Assembly: GCA_946403295.1 (NCBI GenBank)
Contig: CAMIZL010000010.1
Location: forward strand, 1 to 64,000
Direction: 5' to 3'
Source of the DNA: an uncultured Clostridia bacterium
GTDB taxonomy: Bacteria > Bacillota > Clostridia > Lachnospirales > Lachnospiraceae
Length of the DNA: 64,000 nt
In this document: piece after piece, positions 8,304 to 17,879 of the stretch
Layout of the letters: every line of letters begins with the position of its first letter
How positions within the stretch are numbered: the first letter of the stretch is position 1
The notes under the pieces: generated by a model
What the model was told of the DNA's origin: nothing
The model's database searches: none
The model's input: only the letters and a program-made list of their open reading frames with translations
Made by a program: the position numbers and the translations under genes

Positions 8304-8798
8304 ATGATTAAAGAGTTTAAAAAATTTATCACCCGCGGTAACATGATCGATCTTGCAGTCGGCATGATCATCGGTGCCGCTTTCAACAGCATCGTTACAT
8401 CTCTCGTTAACGACATCTTTATGCCTGTAGTCAGCCTGATCGTCGGCGACACGGATTTTTCAAACATGTATGTTATCCTGAGCAACCCCGGGAACGTTCC
8501 CAAGCCCGCAACTCTTGCGGAAGCCAAGGAGCTAGGTCTTGCAACGCTCAACTACGGTAACTTCATCACGGCACTTATCCACTTCCTTATCATGGCTATC
8601 GTTGTATTCCTGATCGTTAAGGCTATGAACAAGATGACCGACATCAGCAAGGGTCTTGTTAAGAAGAAGGGTGAGCCCGCTCCCGAGCCCACTACAAAGA
8701 AGTGTCCTTACTGTCTGAGCGAGATCCCGATCAAGGCTACCAAGTGCCCTCATTGTACTTCGGATGTTCCCGAGGAGCCCGTTGAGGAAAAGAAATAA
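8304..8798 (+). CDS. mscL: Large-conductance mechanosensitive channel with zinc-ribbon tail
   Basis: Membrane channel that opens under hypo-osmotic shock to release solutes. The MscL core is clear: MIKEFKKFITRGNMIDLAVG with the pore-lining helix GMIIGAAFNSIVTSLVNDI, a periplasmic loop, and the second helix ending in IVKAMNKM. After the usual end there is an added tail of about 40 residues with two Cys pairs, CPYCLSEIPIKATKCPHC, a zinc-ribbon pattern, and an acidic/proline end. I chose ATG 8304 because AGAAAGG (8288-8294) is 9 bases away; ATG 8295 would directly abut it. The prfC gene starts 21 bases downstream and is probably cotranscribed. Confidence 0.93.
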   Translation: MIKEFKKFITRGNMIDLAVGMIIGAAFNSIVTSLVNDIFMPVVSLIVGDTDFSNMYVILSNPGNVPKPATLAEAKELGLATLNYGNFITALIHFLIMAIVVFLIVKAMNKMTDISKGLVKKKGEPAPEPTTKKCPYCLSEIPIKATKCPHCTSDVPEEPVEEKK

Positions 8799-8819
8799 TC
8801 AGTAAGAGGTTTTTAAGTA

Positions 8820-10409
8820 ATGAACAACACTGTCGATGAGATCAAAAGGAGAAGGACTTTTGCGATAATCTCACACCCCGACGCAGGAAAGACGACTCTC
8901 ACGGAGAAGCTCCTGCTGTACGGCGGGGCCATTAATCTGGCAGGCTCCGTTAAAGCTAAAAAGACAGCCAGACATGCAGTATCTGACTGGATGGAGATCG
9001 AGAAAGAAAGAGGTATTTCGGTTACGTCGTCCGTCATGCAGTTCGACTACGACGGATATTGTATCAATATTCTTGATACACCGGGTCACCAGGATTTCTC
9101 TGAAGATACTTATCGAACACTCATGGCGGCCGATTCGGCCGTCATGGTCATTGATGGGTCAAAGGGTGTCGAGGCCCAGACTATCAAGCTTTTCAAGGTA
9201 TGTGTCATGAGACATATACCTATCTTCACGTTTATAAACAAGATGGATCGCGAGGCGCGGGACACGTACGAGCTTCTCGACGAGATCGAAACCGTGCTTG
9301 GGATCAGGACTTGTCCCATGGACTGGCCGATAGGCTCAGGCAAGGGCTTCAAGGGTGTTTACGACCGTCAGACCCACATGATCAACCGTTACATGGCGGC
9401 AAATGCCGGAATGAAGGCGGTTGAGGGCATCGAAGCCGACATCACGGATCCGAAGCTCGACGAATTGATCGGTTCCGATGCGGGAAACAGGCTCCGTGAG
9501 GAAATCGAACTTATCGAGGGTGCGACAGATCCCTTTGATATCGAAAGAGTCAGAAAGGGTGATCTCACCCCTGTATTTTTCGGATCGGCCCTTAACAATT
9601 TCGGTGTCGAGAATTTCCTCAAGTACTTCCTGTCCATGACTCCGCCGCCACTGGCACGTGAGTCGACCGAAGGAACAGTCGATCCCATGAGCGAGAGCTT
9701 CTCGGCGTTTGTATTTAAGATCCAGGCCAACATGAACAAAGCGCACCGCGACAGGATCGCATTTATGAGGATCTGTTCCGGACGTTTTGATGCCAATAAA
9801 GAAGTATTTCACGTGCAGGGCGACAGGAAGCTGAGGCTTTCGCGTCCCCAGCAGCTCATGGCGGAAGAGAGAAAGGGGATCGATGAAGCCTATGCGGGCG
9901 ACATCATCGGTGTTTTCGATCCCGGCATCTTTTCGATCGGCGATACCGTTTGCGATCCTTCGGCGAAAGTCCGCTATGAAGGTATACCGACCTTTGCACC
10001 GGAGCATTTTGCGAAAGTCAGACAGGTCGATACGATGAAACGTAAGCAATTCATGAAGGGTATCATGCAGATCGCACAGGAAGGCGCGATCCAGATATTC
10101 CAGGAATTCAACACCGGCATGGAAGAGATCATCGTCGGCGTGGTAGGTGTCCTTCAGTTCGACGTATTGAAATTCCGTCTTCAGTCGGAGTACGGTGTTG
10201 AGATAGCAATGGAGACCCTTCCTTACGAATTCATCAGATGGATCGCGGCGATGGAGGGGACGACCGGAGAGCTTTCGGTCACATCCGACACAAAGAGGGT
10301 AAAAGACCTCAAGGGCAACCCCTTATTGCTTTTTGCACACGCATGGAGCATCAAAACTGTCCTCGAGCGCAACAAAGGACTCGAACTGCTCGAGTTCTCA
10401 AAGAACTGA
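8820..10409 (+). CDS. prfC: Peptide chain release factor 3
   Basis: Translational GTPase that removes RF1/RF2 from the ribosome after termination; 529 residues, normal length. GTPase motifs: G1 HPDAGKTTLTE near residue 20, the switch region ERGISVTSS, G3 DTPGHQDFSEDTYR, G4 NKMDREARD. Domains II and III follow, with the RF3-type HRDRIAFMRICSGRF and QFMKGIMQIAQEGAIQ segments. It lies between mscL and a MATE exporter whose start codon begins one base after the prfC stop, so translation is likely coupled. Confidence 0.95.
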   Translation: MNNTVDEIKRRRTFAIISHPDAGKTTLTEKLLLYGGAINLAGSVKAKKTARHAVSDWMEIEKERGISVTSSVMQFDYDGYCINILDTPGHQDFSEDTYRTLMAADSAVMVIDGSKGVEAQTIKLFKVCVMRHIPIFTFINKMDREARDTYELLDEIETVLGIRTCPMDWPIGSGKGFKGVYDRQTHMINRYMAANAGMKAVEGIEADITDPKLDELIGSDAGNRLREEIELIEGATDPFDIERVRKGDLTPVFFGSALNNFGVENFLKYFLSMTPPPLARESTEGTVDPMSESFSAFVFKIQANMNKAHRDRIAFMRICSGRFDANKEVFHVQGDRKLRLSRPQQLMAEERKGIDEAYAGDIIGVFDPGIFSIGDTVCDPSAKVRYEGIPTFAPEHFAKVRQVDTMKRKQFMKGIMQIAQEGAIQIFQEFNTGMEEIIVGVVGVLQFDVLKFRLQSEYGVEIAMETLPYEFIRWIAAMEGTTGELSVTSDTKRVKDLKGNPLLLFAHAWSIKTVLERNKGLELLEFSKN

Positions 10410-10410
10410 C

Positions 10411-11814
10411 ATGGCAGACAAGAAATACGAGATAAATATGTGTGAGGGAGCGATCCTCCCGAAGATGCTGCGTTTTACGATACCGCTCATGCTTTCGAGC
10501 GTGCTGCAGCTTCTCTTCAACGCGGCGGACGTTGTGATCGTCGGTCAGTTCGCGGGCGACGACTCGCTCGGAGCCGTGGGCTGCACGGGATCGCTCGTTA
10601 ATCTCCTCACAAACCTGTTCATCGGCCTCTCGGTCGGATCGAACGTTATGGCCGCGCGGCACTACGGTGCCAAGCAGGACGACAGGCTCGGCAGGACAGT
10701 CCACACATCGATGTGCGTGGCGCTCCTGGGAGGTGTCATCCTCACGGCGGTCGGAGTCATCTTTTCGGGTGATCTCCTAACGCTTATGGACACGCCCCCG
10801 GAGCAGCTCGGCAAAGCCACGCTTTACCTGAGGATCTACTTCGCAGGTGCGACCGTGAGCCTTATATACAACTTCGGAAGCGCACTTCTGAGGGCTGTCG
10901 GAGACACGAAGCGACCGATGATCTATCTCGCATTGTCCGGAGTTGTCAATGTTTTACTCAATCTGATATTTGTTATAGTTCTCGAGATGGATGTTGCGGG
11001 CGTTGCGATAGCGACCGTTATCTCACAGGCCATGAGCGCCGTGCTCGTTGTGAGATGCCTGATGAGGGAGAAGGGCGCCTTTAAGCTCATCCCCTCGAAG
11101 CTCGGGATCGACCTCAAGGAGCTTTCGATGATCCTGAGAGTCGGATTCCCGGCAGGGATCCAGGGTTGCATCTTTTCGATGTCGAATGTTGTCATCCAGT
11201 CCTCCGTGAACGGATTCGGAAATATCGTGGTGGCCGGCAACTCGGCGGCCATGAACCTCGAAGGCTTCTGCTGGGTTTCCATGAACGCGTTCCATCATGC
11301 GACGTTGTCGTTCATGAGCCAGAACTACGGTGCGGGACGCTCGGAGCGTATGGGCAGGATCCTGCGCTGCGGACTGATCTGTGTGACCGTAACGGGACTC
11401 GTGCTCGGACTTCTTGAGGTGATCTTCAGCAGACAGCTGCTCGGGATCTACACCTCGAGTCCCGAGGTTATCGAAGCCGGTGTCAGGAGACTAATGTACA
11501 TCGCATCCATCTACTTCACCTGCGGTGTTATGGACGTTATGGTCGGTGCACTGCGCGGAGTCGGATACTCCGTGATGCCCATGATAGTCTCGCTCGTCGG
11601 AGTCTGCGGAGTGAGACTTGTATGGATCGCGACCGTGTTCGGTATCGAGCAGTACCACAGAGTCGAGACTGTTTATGTTTCCTACCCGATCTCGTGGATA
11701 GCGACATTCCTTGTACATGTCGTGACCTACTTCACGGTACGTAAACGGGTGCTCGCGCGCATGTCGGGCAGGATGACGGCCCCTGAGGCTGCTGCCACGG
11801 GCGAAACGAAATGA
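10411..11814 (+). CDS. MATE-family multidrug/metabolite exporter
   Basis: Integral membrane cation-coupled exporter of the MATE family; about 467 residues with 12 hydrophobic segments in two related halves. Typical sequence near the start: EGAILPKMLRFTIPLMLSS, then NAADVVIVGQFAGDDSLGAVG. The second half repeats the pattern with GFPAGIQGCIFSMSNVVIQS. The start at ATG 10411 follows the prfC stop (10407-10409) by one base. Longer frames reaching back to 10333 would lie inside prfC. miaA begins 14 bases after its stop. Substrate cannot be deduced. Confidence 0.9.
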   Translation: MADKKYEINMCEGAILPKMLRFTIPLMLSSVLQLLFNAADVVIVGQFAGDDSLGAVGCTGSLVNLLTNLFIGLSVGSNVMAARHYGAKQDDRLGRTVHTSMCVALLGGVILTAVGVIFSGDLLTLMDTPPEQLGKATLYLRIYFAGATVSLIYNFGSALLRAVGDTKRPMIYLALSGVVNVLLNLIFVIVLEMDVAGVAIATVISQAMSAVLVVRCLMREKGAFKLIPSKLGIDLKELSMILRVGFPAGIQGCIFSMSNVVIQSSVNGFGNIVVAGNSAAMNLEGFCWVSMNAFHHATLSFMSQNYGAGRSERMGRILRCGLICVTVTGLVLGLLEVIFSRQLLGIYTSSPEVIEAGVRRLMYIASIYFTCGVMDVMVGALRGVGYSVMPMIVSLVGVCGVRLVWIATVFGIEQYHRVETVYVSYPISWIATFLVHVVTYFTVRKRVLARMSGRMTAPEAAATGETK

Positions 11815-11828
11815 TTTAAGGATTACAG

Positions 11829-12722
11829 ATGGAAAAGCTGGTGGTTATAGCCGGAACGAACGCGTCCGGCAAAAGTGATCTGGCGGTGAAGATCGCCCGG
11901 GCCGTAAAAGGCGAAGTGATCTCCGCGGATTCAAGACAGGTCTTTAAGGGACTTGACCTCGGAAGCGGCAAGATCACCGTTCCCGAGATGCAGGGCGTGC
12001 CGCATCACCTTTTGGATGTAGCGCAGCCCGGGGATTATTTCTCGCTTGCGCATTATCAGCGCCTCGCATATGAGGCGATAGACGACGTTCTGTCACGCGG
12101 AAGGATCCCGCTTCTTACGGGAGGCACGGGGCTCTACATCAACGCCGTTGTCGACGGCTATGAACTCGAACCCGGCGAACCCGAGAGTGCTGTTCGCGAG
12201 CGTGTCGAGGGGATGGACTGCGAAGAACTCCTGGAGATCGTGAGAAACGCGGATCCCTCGGGAGCGGAAAAGCTCGATCCTCACAACAAGCGCAGGCTCG
12301 AACGTGCGGCCGAGAAGATCCTGACGGGCAAGAAGCTTGAAAACAGCGCACATAAGCGTTATGAAACTCTCGTGCTCGGCGTTACGTGGCCGAGGGCGGA
12401 GCTTTATGAGAGAATAGAAGAAAGGCTCAAACGAAGACTCGACGAGGATATGATCGGAGAGGTCGAGAGGCTCAGAGCCGCGGGAGTCAGCGATGATTTC
12501 CTCTACAGGCTCGGGCTCGAATACAGATACATCCTCTGTTACCTTCGGGGACAGTATTCGTATGAGAAATTCTACGAGGAGCTTTTCAAGGAGATACGTC
12601 ATCTTGCCAAGGAGCAGATGACATGGTTCAGGAAGAGAAAGGATATCGTCTGGATCGACATGAAGGACGATCCCTTCGGAAAGGCGATCGAAAAGATAGA
12701 TGCATTCCTGAAAGGTGAATGA
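11829..12722 (+). CDS. miaA: tRNA dimethylallyltransferase
   Basis: Transfers a dimethylallyl group to N6 of A37 in tRNAs reading UNN codons. At 297 residues it is near the family norm. Motifs: P-loop GTNASGKSDLAVKIA at about residue 9, SADSRQVFKGLDLGSGK (the DSRQ substrate loop), HHLLDVAQPGDYFS, and GGTGLYINAVVDGY. The end of the gene is the first copy of a 28-bp tandem repeat that continues into the gap before rapZ. Cotranscribed with the MATE gene upstream. Confidence 0.95.
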   Translation: MEKLVVIAGTNASGKSDLAVKIARAVKGEVISADSRQVFKGLDLGSGKITVPEMQGVPHHLLDVAQPGDYFSLAHYQRLAYEAIDDVLSRGRIPLLTGGTGLYINAVVDGYELEPGEPESAVRERVEGMDCEELLEIVRNADPSGAEKLDPHNKRRLERAAEKILTGKKLENSAHKRYETLVLGVTWPRAELYERIEERLKRRLDEDMIGEVERLRAAGVSDDFLYRLGLEYRYILCYLRGQYSYEKFYEELFKEIRHLAKEQMTWFRKRKDIVWIDMKDDPFGKAIEKIDAFLKGE

Positions 12723-12766
12723 AGAGGATGCATTCCCGAAAGGTGAATGAACAGGATGCATTTGGG
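12699..12766. repeat. 28-bp tandem repeat at the miaA 3' end
   Basis: The last 24 bases of miaA plus four more (12699-12726) are repeated at 12727-12754 with two changes. A partial third unit (GATGCATTTGGG) begins at 12755. This is a local duplication of the gene end; it also copies the stop codon region. Confidence 0.85.
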
Positions 12767-12806
12767 AAAACGGTCGGAGCAATAAGGACATGAAAGGAGG
12801 CAGGTC

Positions 12807-13682
12807 ATGAGACTTATCATTGTGACGGGCATGAGCGGTTCGGGCAAGACTAAGGCACTCGATATTCTTGAGGATAACGGTTATTATTGTCTTGATAATC
12901 TTCCCGTAAAGATCCTGCCCGAGTTTATGAACATGATCCTGCGGCTCGATGATTTTTCGAATAAGGTTTGCATCACCGTGGATGTAAGAAACAGCGAGAT
13001 GTCGGCGGGCGCGCTTCATACTCTTAAATCGCTTTCAAAACTCGTGTCGCTCAAGATCATCTTCCTTGACTGCGACAATTCGGTCCTTATGAAGAGGTAC
13101 AAGGAGACAAGGCGTCTCCATCCGCTCATGATGACCGACAATACACTCGATCTTCAGGGAGCCATCAACAAAGAGCGGATGATCCTTGAACCGATCAAAT
13201 CGACTGCCGATTATATCATTGACACGTCGCTTCTGACGACGGGAGACCTTAAGCAGAAGATCGGGGAATTCCTTCCCGAGAGCGAACAGCAGGGATTGTC
13301 GCTCTCATTTACCGCGTTCGGCTACAAATACGGGATACCGGCGGATTGTGACGTCGTTTTCGACGTGAGATGTCTGCCCAATCCTTTTTATATAGATGAG
13401 TTGAAGACAAAAACGGGTCAGGATCATGAAGTGAGAGACTTCGTGATGTCATGCCCCGAGTCACAGGAGTTATTTGACAGGATCACAGCATATCTTGACA
13501 GTGCGATCCCCATGTATGAACATGAGGGAAGATCGCAGCTCGTTGTGGGACTCGGATGTACGGGAGGCCAGCACAGATCGCTGACTTTCGCGATCCTTCT
13601 TGCCGAAAGATACAAACAGAAAGGATTTGCGGCAAGTGCCTTCGCGAGAGACAGTGAGCGCAATGTCAAGAAATATCTGTAA
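12807..13682 (+). CDS. rapZ: RapZ/YvcJ-family P-loop nucleotide-binding protein
   Basis: Cytoplasmic ATP/GTP-binding protein of 291 residues. N-terminal Walker A in TGMSGSGKTKALDILED and the YYCLDNLPV signature follow the family closely. The C-terminal domain carries GLGCTGGQHRSLTFAILL. In E. coli RapZ is an RNase E adapter controlling GlmS; in Firmicutes YvcJ has GTPase activity and a less settled role. The usual Gram-positive neighbours (yvcK, whiA) are absent downstream; a hybrid kinase follows after 36 bases. GGAGG ribosome site lies at 12796-12800. Confidence 0.94.
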   Translation: MRLIIVTGMSGSGKTKALDILEDNGYYCLDNLPVKILPEFMNMILRLDDFSNKVCITVDVRNSEMSAGALHTLKSLSKLVSLKIIFLDCDNSVLMKRYKETRRLHPLMMTDNTLDLQGAINKERMILEPIKSTADYIIDTSLLTTGDLKQKIGEFLPESEQQGLSLSFTAFGYKYGIPADCDVVFDVRCLPNPFYIDELKTKTGQDHEVRDFVMSCPESQELFDRITAYLDSAIPMYEHEGRSQLVVGLGCTGGQHRSLTFAILLAERYKQKGFAASAFARDSERNVKKYL

Positions 13683-13718
13683 AAGACGGAACCGTAATGC
13701 TTCTTACGAGGTGAGCGC

Positions 13719-15416
13719 ATGGAAGATACCGTAAAAAACGAACTCTTGAATTTTGCTTACAAGACCTTTACCGAACAGGAAGGATACAAGGCCATCATGG
13801 CTGTTTTTGAGCGCGTCGGAAAAGCGCTCGACCTTGATGCCCTTCTCACGTTCAGGACAAGCGAAACGCCTTTCCTTCTTGAGACGGACGATGTCTGGGA
13901 CAGCAATCAGAATCTCGGAGATCGCAGACTTGTGATGGATTACCGTGACAACGAAAACTGGTTCAAGCTCAATCCCTACAGGGAGGAAGCCCGTGTTTAC
14001 CGCGTGGATGACACGACGGACAGGAATCTCGAGGCGATGAGCCGGGAAATGGTTGAAGCCACAGGCGTGACAGCATTTGTTTCCTGCGCGATGTCGAGTG
14101 GCAGGGATTATGTCGGCGAGCTGGTATTTGCTTACAGACGCGGACCCCGCAAGTGGGACGAATCGGATATCGCCTTTATGAGGCAGCTCGCGATGATCCT
14201 CTATAAGATCGTGGCGAGGGATAAAAGAAACGAGGCACGTCGCTTCATCCTCTCCGAAGCCGAGAACATGGTGTCGGAGGCCGGCAATGCGACAAGCCAG
14301 TTCCTCACGAACATTTCGCATGAGCTGAGGGCTCCGATCAATTCCATCACCGGAATGACGACGATCCTCAGACACAATATAGGTAACCCCGAGATCGCTT
14401 CGCAGTGCCTCGACCGCCTCGATAAGGCAGTCAGACAGCTCATGGACAGCATGAGCAGCTGCGTGGACACATCGATAATCGACGGCGACAGACTCCTTGT
14501 TGATATGTCATGGTTCAAACCGTCGGATCTCGAGGCGGATGTCAGAAAAGTGTATGGTCCCCTTTGTGACGTCAAGAGGCAGACACTTGAATTTGAATAC
14601 GAGAACGGGATGATAATCTATTCCGACCTCACGAAGATCCTCAGGATCCTCGGACATCTGATCTCAAACGCCAGCAAGTATTCGGACGAAGGCGGCAGGA
14701 TCAGTGTTTCCGTTACGATCGACGAAAATACCCGCACCCGCAGCATGATCATGTTCAGAGTGCGTGACAACGGATGCGGCATGGATGACGAAACAAGAAG
14801 GTTCATCCTTGAGCCCTATAACCCGAACAATATGCGCAAGGGAGCCCCTCAGGGTCTCGGAACATTTATTGCGAAGCATCTTATCAGGCTTATGCACGGA
14901 ACGATGGATGTATTTTCGCAGGTCGGCAGCGGGACGGAATTTGTGTTTATGATCCCGGCCAGGATCAACGTCGACAAGCCTCTTAATGTCGAGGCGGAAG
15001 AACCGCCGGTACAGGAAGAAGTCAGTGAGATGTATATAGGCAGAAGGATACTCATCGCCGAGGACAATGTGCTTATGGGTGAGATCCTCGCTACGATACT
15101 GGGTTACAGGGGGCTTGATTCGGACAGCGCGATAAACGGTCGTGAAGCTCTTGAAATGTATATGTCCCACGATCCGTTTTATTATGATATGATACTTATG
15201 GATGTTCAGATGCCTGTCATGGACGGTATCGAAGCAACCAGAAAGATCCGCGGGAGCGGCAGGACGGATGCGCAGATCATTCCGATCATCGCGCTTTCGG
15301 CCAACACGTCGCAAAGCGAGATCGAGCTTACGGCACAAAGCGGCATGAATTCGCAGCTTTTGAAACCTGTTGCCGAAAAAGATCTGTTTGAAACAATCGG
15401 TCAGTTCATGATCTGA
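13719..15416 (+). CDS. Soluble hybrid histidine kinase with receiver domain
   Basis: Cytoplasmic sensor kinase, 565 residues, without a transmembrane segment. Residues 1-165 form a GAF-like sensory region (not assigned with confidence). A helical linker and the dimerisation domain follow, with phospho-acceptor His201 in SHELRAPINSITGM. The ATPase domain has N box HLISNASKYSDEGG, G1 RDNGCGMD and G2 GLGTFIAKHL. The C-terminal receiver has acceptor Asp495 in ILMDVQMPVMDGIEA. It therefore autophosphorylates and passes phosphate to its own receiver; a downstream Hpt partner is needed, and one exists elsewhere in this window (near 38.6 kb), although no link is shown. It sits between rapZ and a secreted peptidase. 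Confidence 0.88.
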   Translation: MEDTVKNELLNFAYKTFTEQEGYKAIMAVFERVGKALDLDALLTFRTSETPFLLETDDVWDSNQNLGDRRLVMDYRDNENWFKLNPYREEARVYRVDDTTDRNLEAMSREMVEATGVTAFVSCAMSSGRDYVGELVFAYRRGPRKWDESDIAFMRQLAMILYKIVARDKRNEARRFILSEAENMVSEAGNATSQFLTNISHELRAPINSITGMTTILRHNIGNPEIASQCLDRLDKAVRQLMDSMSSCVDTSIIDGDRLLVDMSWFKPSDLEADVRKVYGPLCDVKRQTLEFEYENGMIIYSDLTKILRILGHLISNASKYSDEGGRISVSVTIDENTRTRSMIMFRVRDNGCGMDDETRRFILEPYNPNNMRKGAPQGLGTFIAKHLIRLMHGTMDVFSQVGSGTEFVFMIPARINVDKPLNVEAEEPPVQEEVSEMYIGRRILIAEDNVLMGEILATILGYRGLDSDSAINGREALEMYMSHDPFYYDMILMDVQMPVMDGIEATRKIRGSGRTDAQIIPIIALSANTSQSEIELTAQSGMNSQLLKPVAEKDLFETIGQFMI

Positions 15417-15443
15417 CCGGGAAAGGATTAAAAATACAAAGCA

Positions 15444-16781
15444 ATGAATAGGGTGAAGTCACAGCAGAAAGCTCTTGTATCGATGCTGTCGGTCCTGGTG
15501 GCGCTTGTACTGGCGTGCGGGACTATCGGAACAAGAGCGGAAGATGTAATTAACATTGATGCTGCGACCGATTTAATCGATCCGGCGGCAGAGGGAACTG
15601 TTGAGCCGGAGGTACAGACGGACAGGGTGGGAACTGTGGAAGTACCGAATGTTGATAACGGGGATATTGTTGATGACGCGGAGGCTCCTCCGGAGGACAT
15701 CAAAGGGGACAATATTGTCGTAACAGAGGATACGGAACCGGAAGAGAAGCTTCCGACTGATCGGGGATTGGGAGAGGAAAATGATGCTCTTTTGACCGCG
15801 GGAGGGGAGGCTGCAGTTGAAGAAGAGACAGTTCAGAGGTTTAGGCCCGTTTATGAACTGTCCGAAGAAGAACGCCCCGAAGTCCCTGCGGATGTACCTG
15901 AAAAGGTCGCAAAACTCCTTGTAACAAGCAAAGATCATTATGACGCCGATGTTGTCGGGGGTGCACAGTCAATACCTCTCGAAAGCAACGATGCGCGTTA
16001 TGATTACATTACCGGGAGCCCGTATAAGGTATATACGATGACGGACAAGCCCGAGTGGTATCGTACGGAAGGTATCGCTCATGGGCGTATGTCCACTTTT
16101 GACGTACCTTACTGGGTGATCGACAAGAACGGTGAGCGTAAGGCAACCACGGGAAGCATTACGATCAACGCTCTTCTTGCTGACAGCGTAAAGTGCATTT
16201 TCAGCGATATCTTCTTGCTTGAAGAGCAGTTTCCCATTAATTATCTTAAGGGATTTATATACAGAAAGGTCGGAGGAGCGGGACTTGTAAACTCGCCGAT
16301 CCTTTCGGCTCATTCGTTCGGCGTTGCGATCGACATAAACAACGGCGACTACGATAACGACCTTTATCTCGGTAAAGGTAACGATCTGAGGGATAAGAGC
16401 AATCCTTATTGCATCTCCGATGATGTTGTCGATGTATTTAAGGCATACGGATGGAATTGGGGCGGTGAATTTGACATTTGCTCCGATACGATGCATTTCC
16501 AGTATTTCGGGCTCGAATTCCTCCAATATGACTCCGACGAACCTTTCCCCGTTCTCGAGCCGGGAAAGGATGCGGATGCGAAGATCGTTGAAAACCTCAG
16601 AAGCCGTCTGAAAAAGCTCGGATATCTGAAAAAGGCGTCGGGGAAGAAATATGATGATACACTGGTAACGGCTGTCAAACAGTTTCAGAGAGAAAACGAT
16701 CTTGTTCCCGACGGAATTGTTGATTATGAGACGTGGGTACCGATCATCAACCAGACTCATGATATGTCCTACGTATTCTAA
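15444..16781 (+). CDS. Secreted M15-family D,D-carboxypeptidase/endolysin-like protein with peptidoglycan-binding domain
   Basis: 445-residue exported protein. A signal peptide (residues 8-32) is followed by a long acidic, low-complexity linker (to about residue 125). The VanY-like M15 domain has the zinc ligands His290 and Asp297 in SAHSFGVAIDIN and His351 in DTMHFQYF. The C-terminal PG_binding_1 domain contains RSRLKKLGYL and AVKQFQRENDLVPDGIVDYETW. It probably trims peptide stems of peptidoglycan outside the cell. AAAGGA precedes the ATG. Only 15 bases separate it from the sugar-sensing genes, so it may be read from the same message. Exact bond specificity is not deducible. Confidence 0.87.
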   Translation: MNRVKSQQKALVSMLSVLVALVLACGTIGTRAEDVINIDAATDLIDPAAEGTVEPEVQTDRVGTVEVPNVDNGDIVDDAEAPPEDIKGDNIVVTEDTEPEEKLPTDRGLGEENDALLTAGGEAAVEEETVQRFRPVYELSEEERPEVPADVPEKVAKLLVTSKDHYDADVVGGAQSIPLESNDARYDYITGSPYKVYTMTDKPEWYRTEGIAHGRMSTFDVPYWVIDKNGERKATTGSITINALLADSVKCIFSDIFLLEEQFPINYLKGFIYRKVGGAGLVNSPILSAHSFGVAIDINNGDYDNDLYLGKGNDLRDKSNPYCISDDVVDVFKAYGWNWGGEFDICSDTMHFQYFGLEFLQYDSDEPFPVLEPGKDADAKIVENLRSRLKKLGYLKKASGKKYDDTLVTAVKQFQRENDLVPDGIVDYETWVPIINQTHDMSYVF

Positions 16782-16796
16782 GGAGTAACAGAACTC

Positions 16797-17879
16797 ATGA
16801 ATGAAAAGAAGAACGGTAACGAAACAAAAACAGACGCTACAAAGTCGAGAATACCGACCGGCGTCATCGTTACCGTGTTCTTTTTGGTCACTGTCACGGC
16901 CATTGTGGTCATATTCTTTAATTTTCTTATATCGGTCGATGATCCCGAATCCGAAAAGATTTACGACAAATATTATGTAATGATAGTTCCCGAGCAGGAT
17001 TCTTCGTTCTGGAGCGAGGTCTATGAAAGTGCGCGCAAAGCGGGTGAAGACAGAAGCGTTTATGTGGAGCAGCTCGGCAGGAGCATCCTCAGGCGTTACT
17101 CGCGTGAAGACCAGATAAGGATCGCCGTTGCCGAGTCTGTTGACGGGATCATCGTTACCGCGGATGAAAGCGAGGAAATGCGTGAGCTGATCGGTCTTGC
17201 GACAGAAAGCAGGATACCGGTTGTCACTCTCGTATCGGATTGTCCTTCTTCGGATCGATGCAGTTTTGTCGGTATCAATAATTACAACATCGGCCGTGAG
17301 TACGGAGAGAAGATAATTGAGGTTGCGAAGACAAAGAAAAGCGCCGGCGATACCGTAAAGGTTGCGGTTCTTGTTGACAGTTATTCGGAAGAGGCGGGGC
17401 AGAATATCCTTTGCATGGGTATCCAGGAAACCGTCGAAAACGGTGTAAAGATGGATCTTACCGATTCCAGGAAGGTTGATATCACACTTGTACCCATAGA
17501 CGATTCAAATCCGTTCTCTACACAGGAAGGCGTCAGGGAACTTATTGTCGGACAGGAGTCCGCAGAGCCCGACATAATAGTTTGTCTTTCGGAGACAGAA
17601 ACGACCAGTGCCTATCAGGTTATAGTCGATTATAACAAAGTAGGTGTTATATCCATTCTCGGATATCATGATTCGCCGGCGATCCTTAATGCTATAGACA
17701 GGAATGTAATCGAGGCAACCATATCCATTGATACCGACCAGCTCGGCAGCACCTGCGTATGGGCCCTTAACGAGTACAGTGAGCTCGGATATACGAGTCA
17801 GTATTTTACGGCCGACTCGTTGATGATCGATTCTTCGAACGTTTCGGAGTATCTGAAGGAGGTGCCGAATGAAGGTTGA
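16797..17879 (+). CDS. Membrane-anchored periplasmic-type sugar-binding protein (sensor component)
   Basis: 360 residues: a short cytoplasmic basic start, one uncleaved-looking transmembrane helix at about residues 21-44, then a full type I periplasmic binding fold (Peripla_BP_4 like). Landmarks: YYVMIVPEQDSSFWSEVYE, VDGIIVTADESEEMRELI and VGINNYNIGREYGEKI. It has no lipobox Cys, unlike the two other binding proteins nearby. Its stop overlaps the start of the YesM-type kinase by 11 bases. This anchored binding protein + YesM/LytS kinase + AraC-type regulator arrangement is known for the xylose sensor XylFII-LytS-YesN of clostridia. I infer that this protein presents the sugar signal to the kinase rather than feeding a transporter. 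Confidence 0.82.
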   Translation: MNEKKNGNETKTDATKSRIPTGVIVTVFFLVTVTAIVVIFFNFLISVDDPESEKIYDKYYVMIVPEQDSSFWSEVYESARKAGEDRSVYVEQLGRSILRRYSREDQIRIAVAESVDGIIVTADESEEMRELIGLATESRIPVVTLVSDCPSSDRCSFVGINNYNIGREYGEKIIEVAKTKKSAGDTVKVAVLVDSYSEEAGQNILCMGIQETVENGVKMDLTDSRKVDITLVPIDDSNPFSTQEGVRELIVGQESAEPDIIVCLSETETTSAYQVIVDYNKVGVISILGYHDSPAILNAIDRNVIEATISIDTDQLGSTCVWALNEYSELGYTSQYFTADSLMIDSSNVSEYLKEVPNEG

